Notes: generated by a model not told the origin, from the letters alone. DNA of 64,000 nt from Arthrobacter oryzae (GCF_003634095.1 NZ_RBIR01000005.1:186001-250000); one strand, 5' to 3'. Counted from the first letter of the stretch, positions 49,637 to 59,248 are shown. Numbers and translations: made by a program.

Positions 49637-51042
49637 ACCCGCCGATGGGCGGCCCCGCGGCCGGCTGAGGGCCGGGCCCGGCGCAGCGTCACGACCAGCA
49701 GGACCAATGCTGCTATCTGCAGTGCGGCCACCACCCCGATGAGCACCGGCTGGGCGCCATAGAGGGATCCGTACAACGCGCCGCCCACCAGGGCCCCGGC
49801 GCCCTCGAATGCCGCGAACACGCCGTAGGCCGTACCCTGCCGGGGCTGGGGCACGAGGTCGGCCACCAGCGCCTTGACCGTGGAGTCCTGGATGCCCGTG
49901 GCGGCTCCCCAGACCAGGACGCCGGCCAGGACAAGCCCGGCGTTCGGGGCCAGGGCCAGCACCGGCACCCCGGCAATCAGCACGGGCAGTGCGAAGAGCA
50001 CGGCCGCCCCGGCACGGTCGTACAGGACGCCGCTGACGAGGGCCCCCACTGCGGCAGCCCCCATGGCGCCGGCATACAGCAGCGGAACCACCGGGACCGG
50101 GACTGCCACGTCGGCCGTCAGGTGATAGGAGATGACGCCGAAGGCCACCAGGCCTGCGCTCCAAAAGAATGCGGCCAGGGCGAACAAGAGGAAGACGCCG
50201 GAGAGTCCCGACGCCGGAGGGCCGGCGGTCTTCCCGCGGCCCGGTTCCGCACCCGTGGCGGCGGAACCGGGCGCAGAATTTAGAGTCGAATCCGGAACCG
50301 GTTCCGGAACCGTCGACGCAGCAGTTTCCGACGCCGGTAAGCCGGCGGGGCCGGCGTCGGCGGCTGCCGTGTCCGCGCCGGGATCTTTGATGCGGCGACG
50401 CAGCCACACGAGAATCGCCACCGCCGTCACGGCCGGAACGACGAGCACCGCGAAGGCCGCTGAGAGCGAGCCGGTGGCAACCAGCACTCCCGTGACCAGC
50501 AGCGGGCCCAGCAGTGCCCCGGCCAGATCGAGGGATTTGTGGACGGCGAAGCCGCGTCCGCGGCCAACGGGCCCGGCAACGGCCGCGAGCAGAACCGTCT
50601 TCGCCGGGCTACGCACTGCCTTGCCAACCCTGTCCCCGATAATGAGCACGGCCGCGAGAGCCAGCCCGGCCGAACCCGCGAGGGGCGTCAGCGCCAGCAG
50701 GGGAACGCACACGGCGGTGAGCGCATACCCCGCCATGGTGAAGGTCCAGTATTTTCCCGTACGGTCCGCCCAAGGGCCGAACACCAGCCGCAGGCCCTGG
50801 GCGGCGGCTTCCGCGGCGCCGGTCACGAGGCCCACGAACAGCGCGGTGGCGCCGAGCTGGGCCAGCAGAGGGCCCCCCAACGGGCGGGCGCCGTCGGACA
50901 CCATGTCCGTGGCGAGGCTGACGAGGCCGAAGCCAACCACCGCACCCCACCGCGGGTGCCGCCGCATGCCGGACTCCCCGTCGGGCCGCGCCCGCGGAGG
51001 TTCCTGCCGGCGGCCTGTCAGTCCGCGACCGGGCCGTTCCAT
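49633..51042 (-). CDS. MFS transporter, 12-helix
   Basis: The 469-residue membrane protein has two six-helix halves joined by a Pro/Ser/Ala-rich loop (about 222-278). Motif A-like sequence after helix 2 reads FGPWADRTGKYW. GDRVGKAVRSPAKTVLLAAV is characteristic of a subgroup of uncharacterised MFS permeases. The start may be the ATG at 51042 or the internal one before RRHPRWGAVV. The substrate is unknown. Confidence 0.85.
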   Translation of the reverse strand: MERPGRGLTGRRQEPPRARPDGESGMRRHPRWGAVVGFGLVSLATDMVSDGARPLGGPLLAQLGATALFVGLVTGAAEAAAQGLRLVFGPWADRTGKYWTFTMAGYALTAVCVPLLALTPLAGSAGLALAAVLIIGDRVGKAVRSPAKTVLLAAVAGPVGRGRGFAVHKSLDLAGALLGPLLVTGVLVATGSLSAAFAVLVVPAVTAVAILVWLRRRIKDPGADTAAADAGPAGLPASETAASTVPEPVPDSTLNSAPGSAATGAEPGRGKTAGPPASGLSGVFLLFALAAFFWSAGLVAFGVISYHLTADVAVPVPVVPLLYAGAMGAAAVGALVSGVLYDRAGAAVLFALPVLIAGVPVLALAPNAGLVLAGVLVWGAATGIQDSTVKALVADLVPQPRQGTAYGVFAAFEGAGALVGGALYGSLYGAQPVLIGVVAALQIAALVLLVVTLRRARPSAGRGAAHRRV

Positions 51043-51233
51043 TCCCTAAGGCTGACGGACGCCCCGAAAAATGACAATACGCAGGTCAGGGCCCCGTAGA
51101 CCCGCCGTGCCGCTTCAGGAAATATTGGCGAAAGTGGTCCATTCCGGCCCGCGGCTTGGTACTTTTCTCACAGCCGCTCCGCAATGCGCGGGCCGGGGGG
51201 ACCCACATTGCCGGAATGAAAGGCTTCACCACC

Positions 51234-51494
51234 ATGAGCGCACCTCAGTACCCGGGCTACGCGCCCGCACCCGCAGCCGCGAAGACAAACGGACTTGCCA
51301 TCGCGGCGCTGGTCTCATCCTTCTTCATCAGCCTGCTCGGCATCATTCTGGGTCACATCGCCCTGAACCAGATTAAGACCACCGGCGAAAGCGGCCGCGG
51401 ACTGGCCATCGCCGCGCTGGTGATCGGCTATGCCTCCATCGCGGTCGCGATTATCGCGTTCGTTGTAATTGGCGTCGCGGCCGCAAACCGCTAG
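51234..51494 (+). CDS. DUF4190 membrane protein
   Basis: The 86-residue protein has a short Pro/Tyr-rich start (MSAPQYPGYAPAPAA) and two helices. The pattern NGLAIAALVSSFF...GIILGHIALNQIKTTGESGRGLAIAALVIGY is the DUF4190 signature with the GHIAL block. ATG 51216, six codons upstream, is also possible. Function is unknown. A terminator follows directly. Confidence 0.85.
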   Translation: MSAPQYPGYAPAPAAAKTNGLAIAALVSSFFISLLGIILGHIALNQIKTTGESGRGLAIAALVIGYASIAVAIIAFVVIGVAAANR

Positions 51495-51506
51495 GGCAAG
51501 GACGAC

Positions 51507-51536
51507 GTTCCCCTCCGGCCCACGCCGGGAGGGGAC
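51507..51536 (+). terminator. terminator after DUF4190 gene
   Basis: CCCCTCC (51510-51516) pairs with GGAGGGG (51528-51534), with a further GGC/GCC inner pair, 13 nt after the stop and followed by CTTTGTC. Confidence 0.7.
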
Positions 51537-51603
51537 TTTGTCATCCCGTCTGTAGGCCCCGATGACCAGCGCCCCATCCGCGCGACACCCTCACGGAGGA
51601 ATT

Positions 51604-53286
51604 GTGAAGCTATTTTCGACCCCGCCCCGCCACTCGGCCCGGGGCCTCAAACCTGTCGCCGCCAGTCTGCTCGGCTCGGCCCTGGCCGGAGTGCTGGCGC
51701 TCTCTGTCCTGGCGGTCTCGGCGCAGGCGGCGGCACCGGGCAGCATGGCGGCACCCTTGACCGTCGCGGCAACCATGCCGGCGCCCACCGGGTGGCTGCA
51801 CACCTCCGGCGGCACAATCCTGGACTCGAACAACGCCCCGTACACGATCAAGGCCGCCTCCTGGTTCGGCATGGAAACTCCTGACTGCATGCCGCACGGG
51901 CTGTGGGGGACCCTGACCATTGACGACGCCCTGGCCAACATCAAATCGATGGGCTTCAACACCGTCCGGCTGCCGTTCTCCAACGAGTGCCTGGCCGCGA
52001 CGTCCATCGCGGGGAACCTGAATTACTGGGCCAACCGTGCCTACGGGCTCGAGGGCAAGACGCCCCTGATCCTGATGGACACGGTGATCGCCCGCGCCAA
52101 GGCCAACGGCTTGCAGATCATCCTGGACCGGCACCGGCCGTCCTCCGCTGACCAGTCCCCGCTCTGGTACACCTCCGCCTACCCGGAGTCGAGGTGGATC
52201 GCCGACTGGAAGATGCTCGCCGCGCGTTACAAGACCGATCCCACGGTGATCGGCGCCGACCTTCACAATGAGCCCGCCGGGGCTGCGACTTGGGGCGGGG
52301 CCGCCGCCACCGACTGGCAAGCCGCGGCCACCCGCGGCGGGAACGCCGTCCTGGCCTCCAACCCCAACCTGCTGATCATCATCGAAGGCATCGAGAACCA
52401 GGGCAACGGCACCACCACATGGTGGGGCGGCGGCCTGGCCGATGTGAAGAACAAGCCGGTCACCCTGGCCACACCCAACCGCGTGGTGTACTCCCCGCAC
52501 GACTACCCGGCGTCGCTGTTTGCGCAGAAGTGGTTCAGTGATCCCAGCTATCCCAACAATCTGCCAGCCGTCTGGGATGCCAACTGGGGGTATATCCAGA
52601 AGCAAGGCATCGCCCCAATCCTGCTCGGGGAGTTCGGGACCGCGCTGCAGACCACGTCGGACCAGCAGTGGATGGCGAAGATTGTCTCCTATCTCGGCAC
52701 CAATTCCATGAGCTTTGCGTATTGGGCGTTCAATCCGAACAGCGGCATCACCGGTGGCCTCGTCCAGGCAGACTGGCGCACGCCGGAGGCCGCCAAACTG
52801 GCCGCGCTGGCGCCGATCCTGAAGACCGCCCCGACGCCGACGACGACGCCGACCCCGTCGGCCAGCCCCACGGCGTCCGCGTCGCCAACTGTCACCGCCA
52901 CTCCGACGCCGACGCCCAGTGCCACGCCGACGCCCACTGCCAGCGCCACACCGACCGCTACCGCGACGCCGTCGCCCGCGCCGACGTCGGGCGGTTCCAT
53001 CAGCGCGGTTTGGAAGCTCAGCAGTTCCTGGACCGGAGGCTACGTGGCTAACATCGAGGTCACCGGGCTCCGTGCGGCCGCGGGCTGGAGTGTGAGCTGG
53101 CCGGATCCGAACGTCACGCGGGTGGCCAACTCCTGGGGCATCACCTGCACGGTCATTCCCAAGGTGTCGGTAACCTGCAGCGGATCGGACTGGGCCACCA
53201 AGATCGCGGCCGGCCAGAAACTGGCTGTCGGCCTGCAGGTGGATTCGCTGAAAGCCCCGGTCAACCCGGTGCTGACGCTGAAGTAG
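51604..53286 (+). CDS. secreted GH5-type glycoside hydrolase with CBM2-like tail
   Basis: The 560-residue exported enzyme probably cleaves beta-1,4-glucans. The signal peptide is about 1-45 (LLGSALAGVLALSVLAVSAQ, then AAA). The GH5 barrel spans about 60-400, with RLPFSNECL, the acid/base Glu in ADLHNEP and the nucleophile Glu in ILLGEFGT, all at expected positions. A Thr/Pro/Ser linker (TPTPSASPT repeats) leads to an approximately 95-residue beta-sandwich resembling CBM2 (WKLSSSWTGGYVANIEVTGL). GTG 51604 is chosen for GGAGGA just upstream. Confidence 0.92.
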   Translation: MKLFSTPPRHSARGLKPVAASLLGSALAGVLALSVLAVSAQAAAPGSMAAPLTVAATMPAPTGWLHTSGGTILDSNNAPYTIKAASWFGMETPDCMPHGLWGTLTIDDALANIKSMGFNTVRLPFSNECLAATSIAGNLNYWANRAYGLEGKTPLILMDTVIARAKANGLQIILDRHRPSSADQSPLWYTSAYPESRWIADWKMLAARYKTDPTVIGADLHNEPAGAATWGGAAATDWQAAATRGGNAVLASNPNLLIIIEGIENQGNGTTTWWGGGLADVKNKPVTLATPNRVVYSPHDYPASLFAQKWFSDPSYPNNLPAVWDANWGYIQKQGIAPILLGEFGTALQTTSDQQWMAKIVSYLGTNSMSFAYWAFNPNSGITGGLVQADWRTPEAAKLAALAPILKTAPTPTTTPTPSASPTASASPTVTATPTPTPSATPTPTASATPTATATPSPAPTSGGSISAVWKLSSSWTGGYVANIEVTGLRAAAGWSVSWPDPNVTRVANSWGITCTVIPKVSVTCSGSDWATKIAAGQKLAVGLQVDSLKAPVNPVLTLK

Positions 53287-53311
53287 CCGGCCGCTGCCGA
53301 CCCGCACACGA

Positions 53312-53346
53312 GGGACCCCCGGAAATCGCTGATTCCCGGGGGTCCT
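53312..53346 (+). terminator. terminator of the GH5 gene
   Basis: GACCCCCGG (53314-53322) pairs with CCGGGGGTC (53336-53344), 26 nt after the stop, followed by CTTCC. Confidence 0.85.
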
Positions 53347-53511
53347 TCCGATGGCGGGAGCAATCGAGAGCCAGGTCAGCGAGGGGCCCGCGGTACCCGG
53401 TTTGTCTTCCCCGCGACGTATTGACGATCGGACAGGTCCGGCGTAGACCGTGCCGTATCAATCCAATCGCAGGCCGTTGCCTTGCGGCCTGCCGCCTGTG
53501 AGGAGAAGACA

Positions 53512-53805
53512 ATGGCCGTCGCAGTCATCATGGAATTTTCCGGTGCCACCTTGGGGCAATACGACCAGGTGATCGAGAAGATGGGGCTCACCCCGGGAGG
53601 ACCCGGGCCGGCCGGCGCCCTCGGACATTGGGTCGCCGCCACGGACGACGGCATCGTCGTCACCGACCTCTGGCAGACCAGGGAACTCTACGACGCCTTC
53701 GCGAAGGATCAGATCGGCCCGTTCACTGCCGAAGTCGGCCTCTCCGCGCCCGCGGTGAAGTATCTGGACGCCCATAATTACTTCACCCCGGGAGCGGATG
53801 CCTGA
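53512..53805 (+). CDS. small protein of possible dimeric alpha/beta-barrel type
   Basis: The 97-residue soluble protein starts at ATG 53512 with GAGGAG upstream. The strand-helix order (VAVIMEFSGATLGQYDQVIE, then GALGHWVAATDDGIVVTDLW and ELYDAFAKD) fits the ABM/Dabb-like dimeric ferredoxin folds. No heme or catalytic residue set can be named. It is convergent with the lipoprotein gene downstream. Confidence 0.72.
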   Translation: MAVAVIMEFSGATLGQYDQVIEKMGLTPGGPGPAGALGHWVAATDDGIVVTDLWQTRELYDAFAKDQIGPFTAEVGLSAPAVKYLDAHNYFTPGADA

Positions 53806-53827
53806 CCGCACTAAGAGTCGGCCAGTC

Positions 53828-54370
53828 TCACCGGACCGTGATCTCTATCCCGGCCACGGCACCTTTCCATGCACCGGTAGGGTCGGGCCGGATCAGTTGG
53901 GCGCTGACGTACCCCTTTTGCAGCACCACTACCTTCGACAGGACCCTGGAGCAATCGACGTCCAGGGGCACCGGCTTGGCCCCCGTCCCATCTTGAGTGA
54001 GGAACATCTGGACGCCGGGAGTGCCGACGCAGGTCGCGGTGACGGTGTGCGGACCGGCAGTCATCACCGTTACGGCTTTGGTGAAGCCAACCCCTGGCCC
54101 GTCGGCCGGGCCGGCGTCGGCCAGGAGCACCGACCCCGGTGCCGTGCCTAGCCGCTTATGCAGTTCCGCGTAGTTGGCCGCTTCCACCTCCAGTACTCCC
54201 TGGTCTTTCGCCGGCACGGAGGGCGCAGGCCGGTGGCTTTGCACGGCCGACGTCGGCTGCGCAGCGCCGCCATCCTCATAGGCACAGGCAGCCATGCCGC
54301 CAGCGAGCACCATGACACCAATGAGTGCCGCAGCGCGGCGGGCTGTTTTCGGTTCCCCCGGTCCTGACAT
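53828..54370 (-). CDS. putative secreted lipoprotein
   Basis: The 180-residue protein has a basic start, a hydrophobic segment and a lipobox-like GGMAAC with Cys29 (the -3 residue Met is not ideal). The mature part is a small beta-rich domain with two further cysteines (TCVGTPG and DVDCSRV). The start is ATG 54370. It is divergent from another lipoprotein gene. No function is recognised. Confidence 0.72.
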   Translation of the reverse strand: MSGPGEPKTARRAAALIGVMVLAGGMAACAYEDGGAAQPTSAVQSHRPAPSVPAKDQGVLEVEAANYAELHKRLGTAPGSVLLADAGPADGPGVGFTKAVTVMTAGPHTVTATCVGTPGVQMFLTQDGTGAKPVPLDVDCSRVLSKVVVLQKGYVSAQLIRPDPTGAWKGAVAGIEITVR

Positions 54371-54559
54371 GGGCCGAGTCTACGGTCCGGTCGCCGAATG
54401 GCAAGGATTCAGGGCAACAAATCACTCGCTTCCGGCTTGGATGCCATGGAAAGTGGCTCTTCGCATGCTTACTCTGTGTGCGGCGAACACTTCCGGGAAG
54501 TGGCCGACGTGCCGTCTGGGCATGTTGTGTTGTCGCAGTTTCGAACATTGGGGGAGTTC

Positions 54560-55366
54560 ATGGGAGCGAGCAGGACAGCAGGCTGGACCATCGCGGCGGC
54601 ATCACTGATGTTGGCCACGGGCTGCGGTCAAGGGCCGGGACAGGCGGCACCCGTTGGAGTCCCGCCCGCAGGATCCTCGGCCCCTACGGTGCTGCCCAGC
54701 GCCCCGGCCCCGGCAAGCCCGGCGCCGGGCACTCCGTCACCAGCGGTGCAGACCCAGTCGAGTCAGGCGGCCGGCGGAGGACTGCAGATCAACACCATCC
54801 CCTTGGGCGGCAGCAACCTCAACGTCGAAGCGAGACTGCCGATCAACGGCTACTGGGCCCGGCCAGGCCAGGAGATCACCTACGACGCCTCGTCCTCCTT
54901 GGGCACTATCGGCAAATACGAATGGGACCTGGAGGGGGACGGAACCTACGACCAGACCACGACGTCACCGGTCCTCAAGCACACTTACCCCGCGCCGTTC
55001 GACGGCCGGATGATTCTGCGGGTCTCGAGCCCGCTCGGCAGCACCAACGTACTGCAGACCCCGGTCCACATCGGCTCGGTTGGGCCCGGCGGCGTCCGGC
55101 CGGGCCCGCCGACCAATGTCAAGGCCGAGGCGGTTTCCGCCGACGGCACGCAGGTGAAGGTCACATGGGAATCCAACGACCCCACGGCTGATTCCTGGGC
55201 GGTCGCCGTGAACGGGTTTCCCGCCGGCCGCATGGCAAAGTCGGCCCGGTCGGTCACCGTCACGGACATCCGGCGTGACAAGGACGTCCTCCTGCAAGTC
55301 ATAGGCATCACCGCCGACGGCGCGCTCGGGGAGCGCGCGGGTACGACGCTGCCGGCCGCCAAATGA
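54560..55366 (+). CDS. PKD-domain lipoprotein
   Basis: The 268-residue exported protein starts best at ATG 54560 with GGGGAG upstream, giving MGASRTAGWTIAAASLMLAT followed by GC. Cys22 is the likely lipidated residue. A Pro/Ala/Ser linker (about 30-75) leads to a PKD-like beta domain (YDASSSLGTIGKYEWDLEGD, then LKHTYPAPFDGRMILRVSS). A fibronectin-III-like part (PTNVKAEAVSADGTQVKVTW) closes the protein. It probably mediates binding at the cell surface. Longer upstream in-frame starts have no signal sequence. Confidence 0.82.
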   Translation: MGASRTAGWTIAAASLMLATGCGQGPGQAAPVGVPPAGSSAPTVLPSAPAPASPAPGTPSPAVQTQSSQAAGGGLQINTIPLGGSNLNVEARLPINGYWARPGQEITYDASSSLGTIGKYEWDLEGDGTYDQTTTSPVLKHTYPAPFDGRMILRVSSPLGSTNVLQTPVHIGSVGPGGVRPGPPTNVKAEAVSADGTQVKVTWESNDPTADSWAVAVNGFPAGRMAKSARSVTVTDIRRDKDVLLQVIGITADGALGERAGTTLPAAK

Positions 55367-55472
55367 AACCCCTGTTCCGCCGCAGCGTATTCGGTGCGGT
55401 GGCGCTGGGGCTGATGCCCGAGGCTCATGGGCGGCCCTGACGGGACCGGGGCATCCGCCCACCAACAACAAG

Positions 55473-55513
55473 AAACCCCGCATTCCCGCTGAATCAGCGG
55501 AAATACGGGGTTT
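55473..55513. terminator. bidirectional terminator between PKD gene and tRNA-Thr
   Basis: Twenty paired positions (55473-55492 with 55494-55513, two of them G-T) give a long hairpin with a T-run on the plus side. It lies 8 nt from the tRNA 3' end. Confidence 0.85.
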
Positions 55514-55520
55514 TTCTGTG

Positions 55521-55593
55521 AGCTTCCTGCCAGAATCGAACTGGCGACCTTCTCATTACGAGTGAGACGCTCTACCAACTGAGCTAAGGAAGC
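55521..55593 (-). tRNA. tRNA-Thr (anticodon CGT)
   Basis: A 73-nt cloverleaf reads 5' GCTTCCTTAGCTCAGTTGGT on the minus strand. The anticodon stem TCTCA/TGAGA encloses CTCGTAA (anticodon CGT), the T-arm is AGTTCGATTCT and the discriminator is T. It reads ACG codons. Confidence 0.97.
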
Positions 55594-55709
55594 AGCCACA
55601 TGAAAGCCCGGTGAACCGGGCGGATCATGCAAGAGACAACTGTAATAGAGTCCCTGCGTCCGGGTCAAAATGAGCGTCAGCAGCCGCCCGCGGGGCTGGC
55701 AAACGGCAC

Positions 55710-57287
55710 CTAACAGACGGTGTTGTCCGCCGGGGCCTTCCCGTCCACGAAGTAGTCATCGACGGCGTTGCCGATGCAGCTGTTGGAGCGGCCGTAGGCC
55801 GTGTGGCCTTCGCCCTTCCACGTCACCAGCGAGGCGTTCCCGAGCTGCTTGCGCAGCGAGCTGGCCCACTGCACCGGGGTCGCCGGATCGCCGGTGGTGC
55901 CCACCACAACAATCGGGGACGAACCCTTGTACTCCACCGGCGCAGGGGTCCGGACGTTCTTGTACGGCCAGTCCTTGCAGTTGCTTCCGCCGTAGGCGAA
56001 GTAATACCCCAGCGTGGGCGAGAGCTGGCGCAGCTTCTGGTCTTCGGCGCGCATCGAGGCGGTGTCGGAAGCCATCGGGTAATCCAGGCAGTTGATAGCG
56101 TTGAAGGCGAAGGTGCTGTTCGACGTGTAGGTGCCGTTGGGATCCCGGTCAGCGCCGAAATCGGCCAGCTGCATCATGCCGGTGCCGTCGCCGTTTAGGG
56201 CCTGCCCGAGCGCCCGGGTGAGGATGGGCCAGTTGTCATTGTTGTAGAGCGGAATAATGAGGCCGCTGACGAACGTCGACCCGGAGACCTTCCGGCCGTC
56301 CTTGGCCGGCAGCGGATTGGCTTCCGCGGCGGTGATGGCGTTGCGGATCTGCCGCACGCCGTTCTCGGTGCCGCCCGTCAGCGGGCATCCGCTGGTCTGT
56401 TGGCAGTTGGCGACGTAGGTGTGGAGGGCCTTGTCGAAGGCCACCGCCTGGCCGGCGGTCAGTTCCTCGTAGCTCAGGGCGGGGTCGAGGGAGCCGTCGA
56501 GGACCACCCGGCCGACGTTATCCGGGAACAGTGATGCGTAGGTGGCGCCCAGGAGGGTCCCGTAGGAATAGCCGAGGTAGTTCAGCTTTCTGTCGTTGAC
56601 CACACCGCGCAGGATGTCGAGGTCCTTGGCGGCGCTGACGGTGTCCACGTGGGCCAGGACCGGACCGGTCTTCTCCACGCATTTGGCCGCGATGGCCTTG
56701 TTGTCGGCCAGGGCGGCGTTCAGCCCGGCGTCCGTGTCCAGGGCATAGGTCTTGGCGCGGAACGCGTCGCGTTCCGCGTCCGTGAGGCACGTGACCGGTG
56801 CCGAGCGCTTCACGCCGCGGGGGTCGAAGCCCACGATGTCAAAGGCGGACCGGACCTTGTCCGAAATGTTGGTGTTGGCCGCGTCCCTGACGAAGTCGTA
56901 CCCCGAGCCGCCGGGCCCGCCCGGGTTGACCAGCAGGCTGCCCTGCTTGTTGCCCTTCGTGGCCAGTTTGATGGCGGCAAGTTCAATGTGGTCGCCGTCA
57001 GGCTTGCTGTAATCCAGCGGGACCTTGATCTTGGCGCACTCGAAGCTGCCCTCGCACGGCTTCCAGTCGACCTGCTGGGAATAGAAGCTGCGCAGCTCCG
57101 CCGGGGCCGCTGCAGCGATCGAAGGGTCCGCCTGCCCCGAAGTGCCTGCTGTTGCGGCACTCGACCCGCCGCCACCGCCGAAAAGGCTGCATGAAGCCAG
57201 CGTCAGGGCCACGGCCGCGGCGCCGACGGCCCGCATGCCGATCGCCAAGGATCGGGATCTCGCGGACTGGGGTCGAGCAGGCTTCAT
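55710..57287 (-). CDS. secreted lipoprotein peptidase, alpha/beta-hydrolase (tripeptidyl aminopeptidase-like)
   Basis: The 525-residue exported hydrolase resembles Streptomyces SlpD/SlpE and tripeptidyl aminopeptidases that trim peptides from the N-terminus. The lipobox LASC places lipid on Cys33. The triad is Ser241 in GYSYG, Asp467 in GTTGDPATP and His495 in GEGHTAYG. The oxyanion block NPGGPGGSG and FDPRGVKRSAPV fit the subfamily. The C-terminal domain with paired cysteines (ending DNTVC) is the TAP-like cap. The start is ATG 57287, with AAGGAG upstream. Confidence 0.94.
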   Translation of the reverse strand: MKPARPQSARSRSLAIGMRAVGAAAVALTLASCSLFGGGGGSSAATAGTSGQADPSIAAAAPAELRSFYSQQVDWKPCEGSFECAKIKVPLDYSKPDGDHIELAAIKLATKGNKQGSLLVNPGGPGGSGYDFVRDAANTNISDKVRSAFDIVGFDPRGVKRSAPVTCLTDAERDAFRAKTYALDTDAGLNAALADNKAIAAKCVEKTGPVLAHVDTVSAAKDLDILRGVVNDRKLNYLGYSYGTLLGATYASLFPDNVGRVVLDGSLDPALSYEELTAGQAVAFDKALHTYVANCQQTSGCPLTGGTENGVRQIRNAITAAEANPLPAKDGRKVSGSTFVSGLIIPLYNNDNWPILTRALGQALNGDGTGMMQLADFGADRDPNGTYTSNSTFAFNAINCLDYPMASDTASMRAEDQKLRQLSPTLGYYFAYGGSNCKDWPYKNVRTPAPVEYKGSSPIVVVGTTGDPATPVQWASSLRKQLGNASLVTWKGEGHTAYGRSNSCIGNAVDDYFVDGKAPADNTVC

Positions 57288-57348
57288 GCGGTTCTCCTTG
57301 GAGGAATAGGAACGAAAGCGTGGATGTTCGTCGGAGCGGCCGGGGCCG

Positions 57349-58491
57349 TCAAATCAGGCTGGAAGCCATGGACTCGATCGCCAGCAGCGGAGCCACATTG
57401 GTAGTGGTGATCCGTTTGCGGGCCTTGTTGATGGCGTCCATGCGGGCGAGGGTAATTTCGGCGGTGGACCGGGAAGCGAAGTCTTCGAGTTCACTTCTGA
57501 GTTCAAGGTTGACGAGTTCCACGGCGTTCCCCATCTGGATGATTAGGACATCCCGGTAAAAGGACAGCAGGTCCGTCAGCGTGCGGTCAAGGGAATCAGT
57601 GATGGAGCGCTTGGCACGGCGTTTCTGGTCGTCCTCAAGTTGCTTGACCTGGCCCCGCATGGCCGGCGGCAGCGTGCCGCTCTCGGGCGCCCCGAGGGTG
57701 GCCAGCAGCGCCGTTTTCTCGGTGGCATCGCGCTCGTCATTCGAGCTGTTGGCTTCCTCGGTGGCGATCTTGAGCAGTTTCTCGGCCATCATGACCGCCG
57801 CCGTGACGCCGCGGAGGGACAGCGGAAAACGCACGGTTTCGAGGCGGCGTTCCCGGGCATCCGGGTCGCGCGCCAGGCGGCGGGCGATCCCGACGTGGCT
57901 TTGCGCGGCGCGGGCGGCGCGATCGGCGACTGCCGGGTCCACGCCGTCGCGCTTGACCAGCAGGGCCGCGACGTCGGCGGCGGGCGGAAGCCGCAGCGCC
58001 ACCGGACGGCAGCGGGACCGGATCGTCACCAGGACGTCGGCGGGGGAGGGTGCGCAGAGCATCCAGATGGTGCGGGGCGTGGGCTCTTCGATGGCCTTGA
58101 GCAGGACGTTGGTGGTCCGCTCGGCCATCCGGTCCGCGTCCTCCACCACAATGATCCGCCACCGCCCCGACGACGGCCGGTTTCCCGCGGTGGCCACAAG
58201 CTCGCGGGCCTCGTCGATGGTGATGGTGACCTTCTCCGTGCGCACGAATGCGACGTCGGAATGGGTTTCGCCGAGGATGGTCAGGCACGCCGGGCACTCG
58301 CCGCAGCCGCGCAGGCTGACGTCCGCCTGGTCGCAGTTCAGGGCCGCCGCGAACGCCTTCGCGGCGTTGGAGCGGCCGGAACCGGGCGGTCCGGTGAAAA
58401 GCCACGCATGGGTGAGGCCTTCGCCGTGGGCGGCCTGGCGCAGCTGGGCCACGACGGCGTCCTGGCCCTGGAGGTCGTCCCAGACGGTCAT
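57349..58491 (-). CDS. holB: DNA polymerase III subunit delta'
   Basis: The 380-residue clamp-loader subunit has an AAA+ start (HAWLFTGPPGSGRSNAAKAF) in which the P-loop Lys is Arg, common in delta' subunits that do not hydrolyse ATP. A zinc module (CGECPAC plus upstream Cys) follows. The sensor region is MLKAIEEPTP-like (LLKAIEEPTPRTIWMLC). The C-terminal helical part bears the clamp-loader collar. It overlaps tmk by 4 bp, the usual actinobacterial pair. The start is ATG 58491. Confidence 0.95.
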   Translation of the reverse strand: MTVWDDLQGQDAVVAQLRQAAHGEGLTHAWLFTGPPGSGRSNAAKAFAAALNCDQADVSLRGCGECPACLTILGETHSDVAFVRTEKVTITIDEARELVATAGNRPSSGRWRIIVVEDADRMAERTTNVLLKAIEEPTPRTIWMLCAPSPADVLVTIRSRCRPVALRLPPAADVAALLVKRDGVDPAVADRAARAAQSHVGIARRLARDPDARERRLETVRFPLSLRGVTAAVMMAEKLLKIATEEANSSNDERDATEKTALLATLGAPESGTLPPAMRGQVKQLEDDQKRRAKRSITDSLDRTLTDLLSFYRDVLIIQMGNAVELVNLELRSELEDFASRSTAEITLARMDAINKARKRITTTNVAPLLAIESMASSLI

Positions 58492-59168
58492 GCGGTGCTG
58501 CTTTGGGTGACGGCCAGCAGCGACTGGACTCGCTCGAAGATCCGTGCGGCGAGTTCGGCCACGGGCAGGCGTGCGGGCAGCACCAGATAGGCGTCCGGCC
58601 GGGCCGCGGCCAGGTCCAGGAAGGCGGCCCTGATCCTGGCGTGGAATTCGTCGGCCTCGGACTCAAGCCGGTCTTCGGCGGCGTCCCCCGCGGTACGCCG
58701 CTGCCGGCCGACGGCGGGCTCGACGTCGAGAAGCACGGTCAGGTCAGGCTGCAGGCCTGACGTCGCCCAGGCGTTGATGTCCCGGACCGCCTCCGTTCCG
58801 AGGCCCCGGCCCGCGCCCTGATAGGCCACCGAGGAGTCAATGTACCGGTCCGTCAGGACGATCTCGCCCCGTTCCAGGGCAGGCCGGATGACCTGGCTCG
58901 CGTGTGCTGCCCGGGACGCCGCGAAAATCAGGGCCTCGGTGTGGGCGTCGATGTGGCCGTGGCCGTGATCGAGCACCAGGGAACGCAGCTTCTCGCCGAT
59001 CGGCGTGCCGCCCGGTTCCCGGGTCCGCAGCACGGTGAAGCCGTTCGATTCCAGGGCCTTGGCGAGTTCGCCTGCCTGAGTGGACTTGCCGGCGCCGTCT
59101 CCGCCCTCGAAGGCAATGAACAGTCCGGGCAACTGTTGAGGGGACGCTCCGGGGCTCTGGGTAGTCAC
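58488..59168 (-). CDS. tmk: thymidylate kinase
   Basis: The 226-residue enzyme phosphorylates dTMP to dTDP. It has the P-loop FEGGDGAGKST (20-30), TREPGGTPIGE, the DRYIDSSVAYQGAGRGL block, and the DVEP strand. The C-terminal part is slightly longer than usual. GTG 59168 lies 6 nt after TAGTCT with no ribosome-binding site. It is upstream of holB in one operon. Confidence 0.96.
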   Translation of the reverse strand: MTTQSPGASPQQLPGLFIAFEGGDGAGKSTQAGELAKALESNGFTVLRTREPGGTPIGEKLRSLVLDHGHGHIDAHTEALIFAASRAAHASQVIRPALERGEIVLTDRYIDSSVAYQGAGRGLGTEAVRDINAWATSGLQPDLTVLLDVEPAVGRQRRTAGDAAEDRLESEADEFHARIRAAFLDLAAARPDAYLVLPARLPVAELAARIFERVQSLLAVTQSSTA

Positions 59169-59174
59169 GGTTCT

Positions 59175-59180
59175 AGACTA
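59175..59180 (-). promoter_or_regulatory. -10 box, leaderless promoter of tmk-holB
   Basis: On the minus strand TAGTCT is followed by AGAACC and GTG (59168). Confidence 0.6.
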
Positions 59181-59242
59181 CCGACAATCACCGACACCAG
59201 AGATGCCGCGTAACGGCTTGGGTGCCTTGCGGGGCGCCCGCG

Positions 59243-59248
59243 TACCCT
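59243..59248 (+). promoter_or_regulatory. -10 box, leaderless promoter of the PLP enzyme
   Basis: TACCCT is followed by GTCTGC and ATG (59255), with no ribosome-binding site. Confidence 0.6.

Noticed and set aside
54398..54559. Longer start for the PKD lipoprotein
   Set aside because: The extra 54 residues would bury the signal peptide. ATG 54560 has GGGGAG upstream and gives a normal lipoprotein start.
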